Below are positions 56,028 through 64,000 of a stretch of DNA of 64,000 nucleotides, piece by piece. The DNA comes from Camellia lanceoleosa. Taxonomy: Eukaryota; Streptophyta; Magnoliopsida; Ericales; Theaceae. The stretch spans positions 79,327,551-79,391,550 of the forward strand of contig CM045761.1 in assembly GCA_025200525.1 (NCBI GenBank), written 5' to 3'. The notes beneath the pieces are model-generated. The model saw nothing but the letters and a program-made list of their open reading frames with translations. It made no database searches and had not been told where the DNA came from. The first letter of the stretch is position 1. Each line of letters opens with the position of its first letter. Position numbers and translations under genes: made by a program.

Positions 56028-56215
56028 GCATTGTTATGCTCATTCGTTGCATTGTTATGCACATCTATCTAGCATTGTTATGCTCATTACTTGCATTGTT
56101 ATGCACATCTATCTAGCATTGTTACGCTCATTCGTTGCATGGTTATGCATATCTGTCTAGCATTGTTATGCTCATTACTTGCATTGTTATGTACACTCCA
56201 CCTGCATTGTGATGC
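56028..56215 (+). repeat. 44-bp tandem repeat
   Basis: GCATTGTTATGCTCATT recurs at 56028, 56072, 56116 and 56160, exactly 44 bp apart. Each unit is itself two related halves (second half GCATTGTTATGCACATCT). Confidence 0.85.
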
Positions 56216-56312
56216 ACCTTTTCACTTGCAATTGCCGTCTTCTCTTCTCGCATGCGGTGCGTTAGGACATCTTCTGTTTCGAACATTCGGATGAGTTCCG
56301 GTGTTCATTCAT

Positions 56313-56755
56313 ACCTTTCCTCTCTTGCGTGTGATATGCTGAGAGGTTTTCTCTTGCGTGTGATATGCTGAGAGGTTTTCTCTTGCGTGTGATACGCTGA
56401 GAAACTTACCTTTCTCTCTAGCGTGTGATATGCTGAGAGGTTTTCTCTTGCGTGTGATACACTGAGAAATTTACCTTTCCTCTCTTGCGTGTGATATGTT
56501 GAGAGGTTTACCTTTTTTCTCTTGCGTGTGATATGCTGAGAAACTTACCTTTCCTCTCTTGTGTGTGATATGCTGAGAGGTTTTCTCTTGCATGTGATAC
56601 GCTGAGAAATTTACCTTTCCTCTCTTGCGTGTGATATGCTGAGAGGTTTTCTCTTGCGTGTGATATGCTGAGAAATTTACCTTTCCTCTCTTGCATGTGA
56701 TACGCTGAGAGGTTTACCTTCTTCCTCTCCTGTGTGTGATACGCGGAGAAATGTT
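56313..56755 (+). repeat. 29-bp / 40-bp interleaved tandem repeat
   Basis: About thirteen copies of CTCTTGCGTGTGATATGCTG followed by either AGAGGTTTT or AGAAACTTACCTTTC, giving short and long units in mixed order. Variation is mostly GATATG/GATACG. Confidence 0.85.
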
Positions 56756-57095
56756 ATGTGTGAGACTCTGAGTATTCTCGGTAGTCGCTTTTAGCTTTCT
56801 CCGCGTGAGACGAAGTGAGAATTGCATAATTTTATTACATCCTTTTCTACATGAAATGTAGTTAGATTTGTATTCACTTGCTTAAAACTGTTGCATGATA
56901 TGCTTCATTACAGTTTTCTTTGCATGATCATAAGTTATGTTCGGCTTCTTGCATTATCATTTTGCATTTTGCCCCATTCCTGCGGGCACATCTCTTTTTA
57001 TCTCATCTGTTTGTCTAAGTCTTCGGCCTTGTCAAAAATAGGTTGTCTCTGGGCTTTGACATCCACTCCCGTCAATTACGACTTCCGAGTTCTGT

Positions 57096-57109
57096 CAAAG
57101 AGGGGAAAC
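57096..57109 (+). other. Polypurine tract of H
   Basis: CAAAGAGGGGAAAC abuts the right LTR, which starts TGTAGATACCC. Confidence 0.8.
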
Positions 57110-59571
57110 TGTAGATACCCAATTTTTGACCGACCTTAAGACTCAGACGTCACCGATTAAGCGCTTGGTGATGTTGCATATTGTGCTCATTTTGAGGTAG
57201 CGGAGTTTCAGCTGCGAGCCTCGCCTTCGGACTTTCGGACTCTTTTATGCTTTGCCTCGGTTTGCGAACCAGGCCCTATTTTTGCTGTTTTCTTTTATCG
57301 TAGGGAGGGAGAGGTCTCGTAGACCATCTCTCACTGGCCGTAGGCTACGTTTTGTGGTCGTAGGCCATTTTTCCCGTTTGGAGCTCGGTTTCTGATTTTC
57401 GGAGCCGTCGGCCATGTGCCTCGGTTCAGGACCGCTTAACTACCTCCGTTTGCTCCGGTTTTTGGCACACACCTTATTTCCTCCCTTTTGAGGGACACTG
57501 TGGCCCAAGAGACCATCTTCGTGGTCGAACGCCACTTCCGGTGCCTAACAGCCTGTTTTCGGGGCCCCGAACTGCGTGTTTTGGCCCCCGAACCTTCGTT
57601 TTGCATCCGTCTTGGTCCATTTTTGGCAGGGACCTTATTTTCATTGTTAGGAAGGTTGTAGGAGGGTGGGAGACCAGCAATTTTTCTGAAAAATCAGCTT
57701 TTTCTCTTCATTGCCCTTCGTCGCCCGTTTTTCTTATTAGAAAGCTAGTTTTTCCCATTCCCGGGCCACTTTTCTGACTTTCAACAACACCATTGTGTTG
57801 TACACACTTGAGAGGCCACCAATATGGGTAGGCCGACCAGTAATTTTTTCTGACCCTTTTGAACCCCTCTAAAAAGCTGATTTTTCTCTCTCTTGGGTCA
57901 CATTTTCTGGTTTTTCTCCACACAACTGTGTTGCACTCACCTGGGAGGCCACCTTTCTAGGGTGGTCGGCCAGCAATTCTTGTTGACCCTTTTGACCCTT
58001 GGTCGGCCAGTTTTCTCTTCTGAGTGCATTCAATTGTGCAATTTGTTTTACAGATCCACTGCCCGAGGGTTTGTTCTTGTTTTTGGTCCATTTTAGGTGG
58101 TTTTGACCCCCTTTGATTGGTTTCAAGGTGGTTTGGCCCCTTTGGTCAAGCTTCTTGAGGAAGCTTGACCCTTTTGATTTAGCTTTCCCAAGAAGCTTGA
58201 CCCCTTTGGTCAAGCTTCCTTTAGAAGACTTGAGCCCCCCTCTCTTGGCTTCTCCAAGAAGCCTCACTCCTTCTCCTCTATATAACACATTCCACCTCCA
58301 TTGGAGAGGGTTAGAAGCTTTGGGTTGAGAAATATACATACAATCCTATATCTATCTACTCCAAGCCTCCAAACACCTTGGTTCTTGGCCATTTTACCCT
58401 ACACCTCATAGCCTACCACCTCCACCACTCATCCCAGCACCTTGGAGGCCATTTGCAAAGGTTCAAAGCTCAGAATCTTGGATCAAAAGCTGCTGGAAAG
58501 CTGCTCTTCAAGGGTAAGTCTTTATTTCCCTTTTTCTTGCCTTTTCTTACTTCATCTATAAGCCATACTTGCAAGCATTTATGGACTTTGTCATAAACTA
58601 AAAAGTGTCATATTTTGAGCTCCTCTTGAAGATTGTATAAGGACACTTTTTTGTTTGAGGCCTCCTACACCCTTGCATGCTTTACCCCTCTTTGTAGGCC
58701 TTTTTTTGAATCATATCTTAGACCTACTTGTGAGCATATTCGAGATTTTCCATAAACTCTAAAGTGTCATATTTTGAGCTCCTCTTCAACTTTGTTTAAG
58801 GGCACTTTGCTATTTGAAGTCATTTACTGCCCTGTTTGTTCAATCTCTCTTTTAGGGCTGTTTTTTGCATGATATATTAGCTTTATTTGTGAGCATTTTT
58901 GGACCCCGACCTAAACTGAAAAAAGTCTTGTTTTGATCTCTTCTTTAAGTTTGATCAAGGTCCCTTTGCTGTTCGGGGCCATCTTCCCCTATGCATGCTT
59001 CATCTCTTCATGATTAGGGCTATACATTAGAGCACTTGCATTGGCCATGGTTTGGCCTCTTAACCACTGAAATCCAGTGGATTTTTAGTGGCTTAGGTGT
59101 TTTATTGAAGGCCAAAATCAGAGGGGGGTGACCCCCTCTCTCCTTGTCTTGTTTGGTGATCCTTTTGGCCTTCCAAAGGGACCCTATTTTGCATGTATTG
59201 AAGTCATGTTTCAGGCCTCATTCTGTGAGTTTTGAGGTCTGCCTTGGCTCTGTCCAAGGCCCTTTTGTCCATATTTTATGTCTATAATACATGTGTAGAG
59301 CAATCCCATTCAAGGCCTTTCAAAGGAGCCTTTATTTGCATGTTTCCTAGACCCATTTCAGGGGCAATTTGGTGAGTTTTAGGGCTGTCATATTTGATTT
59401 CCAGAGTTGGTTTTGCCATGTTAAGTGTCTATCTTGTATGTGCTTAACAACCCCTTTGCATGGCCCTCCAAAGAAGCCCCTCATTTTTGCATGCATTGGC
59501 TGCATTTCAGTGATTATTTGGGCATATTTTGGCAAGTTTTATTCACTGTTTTTGGCTGGTTCGATGAGTTC
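57110..59571 (+). mobile_element. Right LTR of H, first part
   Basis: Collinear with the left LTR (36213-36301 and 45206-47646), with the hairpin at 58144 and TATA box at 58279. It lacks about 60 bp of GGCCGG-rich sequence that the left LTR has at about 46010-46070. It is interrupted after AGTTC (59567-59571) by solo LTR I. Confidence 0.92.
58279..58285 (+). promoter_or_regulatory. TATA box of H (right LTR)
   Basis: TATATAA in the same context as 46354. Confidence 0.7.
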
Positions 59572-60926
59572 TGTAACAACACCCACGGGGGACCTCGCTA
59601 CAGTTCGGACTCCCTTTTGTGTCGCGGTTCTGAATCTTGAACCAAAGAGTCCAAATCTGGCAAATCGTTTTGAGAAAACAGATTTTTGAAAAGAAGTACC
59701 AAACATGGAATGCTTTGCCAGATACAGAGTCGCCACCTAAATATTTTATTTTGGGGGAAATTTAGGAAACCCTGACTCGGTGCCAAAGGCCACGTGTCCG
59801 TCATCACCAAAGTTGCCTTGGCTCGGGAACTTGGGTACGATCGGGGAAGGTCAGCTATGAGCACCCCCTCTCGCCCGATTCGAAGATCGGCCTCTACTAA
59901 CCATGATATCCAATTTTGAAAATGTTATGTGTTCTTATTCCGGTTATTAGCCTAGAATTACTATGTTATGCGCATAGTAAACAAGTATAGTCCAAATCGC
60001 TTAAATTGGAACAAAACATAGCATGTTTGTTTTGAAAATGGTTTGCTACTCGCAAGTAGGCTAAGATGCAGATTTTGCCACCCTCACGTGGGCTTTTAGA
60101 AAAAATGGTTTTGCCACTATCAAGTGGGCTTAAAACTCACAGTTTTAATGCATTATCCCAATTTAAGCAATTCGACCTTCATCCACAGGCATTCAAGCAG
60201 TTATATTACATAAACAGCTAGCCTCATGGTAATTATGTAATTATGGCAACACTCACACGCATGCGGTATGCTAAAGCATAAAAGCTTACCTAGTACTCCA
60301 AGCCAAAACAGAAACTAGTTAGTAATCATATATATGATCCTAGTTCATGTTAGAAATGGCTAATGCAACACATGCAAAATGCAGCTATAATAGGCTCGGC
60401 TATCCTAAATATGGCATGTGAAATGCTGCAATTAACAAGCACTCAACTTGGAATTTGAAATACAAGTGCAGTTAGCATGATGTACCGAGCCCGGTGCATG
60501 TAAAACAAATGTATGGATGCACGCATGCATAGCATAAGGTATGCTAATTTAAATATGCCCTAGTCTACCATCATAAGCAGGTAAATAAAAGGGAAGAAAG
60601 ACGTGGGATTGGAAGACATGCACACACTCACACACGCTTATTACAAATACGCCCTCACACGGAGGGACCAAAAGAATAATACAGTCCGAATAATAAATCA
60701 ACTATCCTAGCTAATTAATTATTACAAAACTTCTAATTTAATTAACAAATTAAATGCAAAAGGAAGGTGGCCGCAGCCCCGCCTCGGGATGCGTGAATGA
60801 TGCATGCTTGATTCGTCTCGCCCGGAAACTCGCTGCCATAGCACTACTGCCTCTGTTTACACTGCCCTGCTCCTCTAGGGACTGCCAAAGTTCAAGGGTA
60901 TGCTCTCTGTGTGTTGGGAAGTATCA

Positions 60927-61035
60927 CCGGCCAAGCAGAAACATCATCGGCCAAAGGAGGTGGTCACCGGCCACTGAATAAGATATCGGCCTCAAATGGA
61001 TGGCCGGTCGGCACTGTATGTAGCCGACCGGCCAA
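60927..61035. repeat. CCGGCC/TCGGCC sites at ~20 bp in LTR I
   Basis: CCGGCC or TCGGCC cores start at 60927, 60947, 60967 and 60986, then 61008 and 61028. Spacings are 20, 20, 19, 22 and 20. Confidence 0.75.
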
Positions 61036-62626
61036 AACTTCCTGCAGAACCTGCAATTGACAGCAACAGAGGGCAAGCAGTGTATGGCATGGAATTTTCA
61101 AGCAAATGTGTGCACCACCACATCCCTTATCATGTTTGTGACATCAAAGGGGTATGGTGCTCGATTCTCGGACCACCAATCGCGCATTTCAATGCGTGAT
61201 GACCCAAGAAGCTAAGTTGTGCATTTTAATGTCAAATGTAATGCACACAAACATATAAGGAACCCAACCTCAATCATGGTGATTCAAGAGGCAAGGCATG
61301 GATGCCAAATGCAACCTAAGCATGCAATCTAAACATGCAACATGAACATGCAAGCAAGTAATGCACACTAGGCACACAACCTAAGCAAACAAGCATGCAA
61401 GGCATGAAACAAGGCAACAACATTTGAGCAACATGTCAAGCATAGACTTAAACTAATTTGGGCAACTCTATTCTAGACCCAAAACAGTGGCTAAATGTCA
61501 TGGAAATGAGGGCCAAAACACATACAAGCATGCATGCACGAGGGCCTAAACATAGAGCATAGGCCATCAACTCTTCAAAGCATGAAAGGGATGGAAAATG
61601 CAAGTATGCAAGCATGGAATATGGACTAAAATAGGGGTTTCCAATGATGCCAAATCATGAGAATAAGCCAACTAAAGCATGCTAGTGACCCATATACTCA
61701 AGGCTAGTAAGCTAGAATACAAAAGAGTTATACAAAGCATGGCAAGGATGGCCTAAACAACCAAAAGCAGACCTTAAGCATGTTAAAACATGACCAAAAA
61801 CTTCACAAAGCTAAGCCAAAATATGCAAGCATGGTGGTCCAAATGCTAGATACATGTTAAGGCAATTTCATGGCATTACAAGATAAGTATGCAAAGCAAG
61901 CATGGTGTGTCTAAACCAAGTAAAAACAGAGGTAATACATGGAAAAATACTACCAAATAACACTTAAGACATGGCCAACATGCACTTAAAAATGGTGCTC
62001 ACACATGAGGCTAAAATGGTACTTTTTGAAGACAACAAGGAGAGGGGATGGCCCTCTCCTTCTTAGGACCCTAAACCACCATCCTCACCACTGAAATCCC
62101 TCAAGATTTCAGTGGTGAGGAGGCCCAAACAAGGTGGTCCCGAAGTTTACCAAAAATAGCATAAAATGGGGCCAAACAAGGCCTAAGAGGGGGTAAACTG
62201 ACCCCAAACACAAAAGTGTCCTTAATGAAGTATCTTAAACACAAAAAAATAGAAATTTTTTATGTTATACACAAAGCCCAAAACAGCAAGAAAGATAGGC
62301 TAAAATCTAGTGCAAGATTGGGGAATATAAAGCAACTAACTCACCCTTGAAGAACACTTGAAGAACAGCCACTCCAGCCACCTTCTTCTGATCAAAACCA
62401 ACCCAAAACTTCAAGAACAAACCCTTCAAGCCCCTCAAGGTCGAAGCAAGGTGTAATGGTGTGTGTCTTAGTGCAAAACTAAGGTAGAAACACACTTTCT
62501 AGGCTTCCAAACACACACAAAGGATGAGAGAGAGGGAGATATAGAGAGAGAGGGTGATATATATCATATATGTATGTATTAGGGCTGGTTTTTTGCTGAA
62601 CCAAGACAAAGGAGGGGATGGGTTTC

Positions 62627-62636
62627 TTTTATAAAG
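62627..62636 (-). promoter_or_regulatory. TATA box of solo LTR I
   Basis: Minus strand TTTATAAAAG, near AAGCTTC words (62677-62765) arranged as in the H promoter. Confidence 0.6.
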
Positions 62637-62910
62637 CAAGGAAAATGACATAAAGCTTCTCAAAGAAGCCATACAAAAGGGTCAAAGGGACCAAGCTTCT
62701 AAGAGAAGTTAATGCAAAGGTGCAAGATTCTTGAGGAAGCCAAGACAAGGGGTCAAAGCTTCCTCAAGAAGCCTTGAGAAAAGGGTGTAAAAAGTGGGTC
62801 AAAAGGGTGCAAAGGGTGCAAAACAGCCACACACGTGCATGGGGAGCAGAGTCTGTGCATTCTAGCTGGCACAGCTGGCATCCATTCAATCTATAGAATA
62901 CTCCGAAAGG

Positions 62911-62980
62911 TCGTCGGCTAGCAAACTTGGTTGGTCGGCCATCTTTTCTGGCCGGTCGGCCATCTATTTGGCCGGTCGGC
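62911..62980. repeat. GTCGGC array in LTR I
   Basis: GTCGGC cores start at 62913, 62934, 62955 and 62975 (steps 21, 21, 20). The last two are full GCCGGTCGGC decamers separated by a 10-bp linker. The array lies about 300 bp upstream of the TATA box on the element strand. Confidence 0.85.
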
Positions 62981-63766
62981 AGGAAAAATCTGCTCTGCAG
63001 GTCCAACTTCAAACGGGCATAACTTCTTCATATGAACTCCTTTTTAGGTCATTCTTGTGTCAAAATTGAAGCCCCAGAAGTAAGCTTTCCAATGGCACCA
63101 GCCTTGCATCAAAATTCTAAATATACAAAAAGGTATGCTTGTTTTAGTGAAGGCTGCTCAGTTTCGGTCCAACCGGGATGATGCCCAACTTCAACCAATC
63201 ATATCTCTGCCCTCCGGTCTCGGATTTAAGAGATTATTGAATGAAAAATGAAGCCCCGGAAGTCTTCTTTCCAACAGTGGTGGCCTCATAGCTTAACTCC
63301 AAGTTTATAGACAAATATGCTTGATTTAGCGAGGACTGCTCGTCCCTCTCTTAGCAATTCTTGCCTATCTTTTTCTCCAACTTAGTTTCTCCCCTCTTCT
63401 CCTCTTTTCTTCAACTTCAAACCCCTAAGCAAGGTGTTTTGAAAGATTTTTCAAAGATTTCATCTCTCTTTCATTCATTTCCACTTTGTCCTTGCTCGGT
63501 TTACCGAAAAGCACAACGTTTGACAAAATGCGAGCCTCGGAACATCGCAAAAATTTTATTTCAAAAAAAAATGTTTTGAAAGAGAGGGTTTAAGGTCTAA
63601 AAACCATTCAAAATAGCTTTGGTCCAAAATGGGGTGTGAAGTTGAGATTTGTCTCTCTCCTTGCCGAAAAAATTGAACCTTTGCCCTAAACACCTTTTAC
63701 CACCAAGTAAACCATCAGTAACGCCCAAGTCTCAAGGGCGGTCAAAAATGGGGTGTCTACAAGTTC

Positions 63767-64000
63767 TCATACGCTTCATATACATGTCATGTAAACCATG
63801 CTTGCTAGCCAATGTTGCATGCTATTTTAGTCCATCATGTTAGCATCTTTTGGTCATGATTTGAACTTGAAATGTTCATGTTTTGGGACTTCCTTGGCTC
63901 TGTCTTTGTGCTTCATAGTCAAATAATGCATGCTTTGTATAGCTATAAGTCAATACATGTGCCTAGTTTTGAGTTTCGGGCCTCATCTCATGCATCGGGT
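63767..64000 (+). mobile_element. Right LTR of H, continuation to window end
   Basis: Resumes at TCATACGCTTCATATAC and matches the left LTR up to position 47880. By comparison about 2.1 kb of LTR lies beyond the window. Confidence 0.92.

Larger units (their letters stand above)
52253..57095 (+). other. Non-coding 3' part of H
   Basis: 4.8 kb without recognisable pol or env. It holds several repeat blocks: CGAACTAGGGGC-like duplicated text at 53120-53240, a purine tract with flanking duplicated AAGGGCGACC text (53510-53750), a 45-bp-type repeat at 53955-54085, a 44-bp repeat at 56028-56215 and a 29-bp repeat at 56313-56755. The words CCGAACTACGTAAGGCTTG and GGGATACGTAGGCAAC (53783-53830) resemble text I have met downstream of gag-pol in Tat elements, but I cannot verify that here. 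Confidence 0.6.
59572..63761 (-). mobile_element. Solo LTR I (4.19 kb), Tat-like, reverse orientation
   Basis: Flanked by AGTTC at 59567-59571 and 63762-63766. On the minus strand it begins TGTAGACACCCCATTTTTGAC, like H, and ends GGTGTTGTTACA. The portion 59690-60760 is the reverse complement of the end region of the H LTR (about 48800-49800), while much of 61200-63700 is diverged. It carries a TATA box (62627-62636), AAGCTT words near it, and GC-rich GCCGGTCGGC sites. There is no internal region, so it is a solo LTR of a sister family. Confidence 0.88.
36213..64000 (+). mobile_element. Element H: giant gag-only Tat-like LTR retrotransposon
   Basis: The left LTR is 36213-36301 plus 45206-49959 (about 4.84 kb once F is removed), the internal region is 49960-57109, and the right LTR starts at 57110. 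The right LTR is interrupted by solo LTR I and runs past the window end. Termini are TGTAGA ... TCTACA, with a primer-like site at 49965 and a polypurine tract at 57096-57109. The only protein is a Tat/Ogre-type Gag (50852-52252); no protease, RT or integrase is seen in the 4.9 kb that follow. A non-autonomous element of the TR-GAG or LARD kind is the best reading. Confidence 0.8.

Noticed and set aside
56313..56755. CRISPR-like look of regularly repeated units
   Set aside because: Repeats are adjacent with no unique spacers, in a plant retrotransposon; it is a minisatellite.

Overview
The window looks like transposon-packed heterochromatin from a eudicot plant nuclear genome. The evidence is three kinds of plant LTR retrotransposon (Ty3/Gypsy chromoviruses, Ty3/Gypsy Tat-like, Ty1/Copia Sirevirus and Tork/Tnt1-like), plant CACTA and hAT transposon ends, a plant LINE ORF1 fragment, and broken exons of plant genes (GH1 beta-glucosidase, UDP-glycosyltransferase, PRL1 WD40). 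The species cannot be read from the sequence. No intact host gene, tRNA, rRNA or CRISPR array was seen, and every coding region carries stops, frameshifts or truncations.

Layout. (1) 1-8876: a Tork-like Copia element split by gypsy A (125-6454, minus strand, gag only). (2) 8877-18126 and 26687-27290: two Sirevirus bodies sharing one LTR (13628-15056). The right-hand body is split by solo LTR C (18127-19751 + 26308-26681, TSD CTAAC). That LTR is itself split by gypsy B (19752-26302, TSD TTCCG), which gives three dated layers. (3) 27291-36212: the least repetitive part. It holds a UGT 3' fragment, a CACTA end, a GH1 gene remnant with solo LTR G inside it (29461-31635, TSD TGTTA), a PRL1 exon fragment, a second CACTA-like end, a hAT deletion derivative (34284-35227) and a LINE ORF1 with an RRM. 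(4) 36213-64000: a very large Tat-like element H with LTRs of about 4.84 kb and only gag inside. Its left LTR contains chromovirus F (36302-45200). Its right LTR contains a related solo LTR I in reverse orientation (59572-63761, TSD AGTTC) and runs off the window.

The most unusual signal is not a gene. LTRs A, B, C and G carry an array of a 10-bp palindrome, CGCTCGAGCG, whose copies come in pairs starting exactly 20 bp apart (10-bp site, 10-bp linker), while the linkers and the inter-pair sequence diverge. The LTRs of chromovirus F carry a different but related site (CGCTCGGCG / CGCCGAGCG), again in pairs with a 10-bp linker. The Tat-like LTR I carries GCCGGTCGGC sites at about 20-21 bp. A helically phased GC-rich palindrome array in the LTRs of several families is the best candidate here for an undescribed regulatory system.

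The genes do not form a working system. The gag/pol remnants document retrotransposition, nesting, LTR-LTR recombination and microhomology deletion. LTR termini, PBS, PPT and TSDs were read by eye, so boundaries marked approximate may be off by a few bases.
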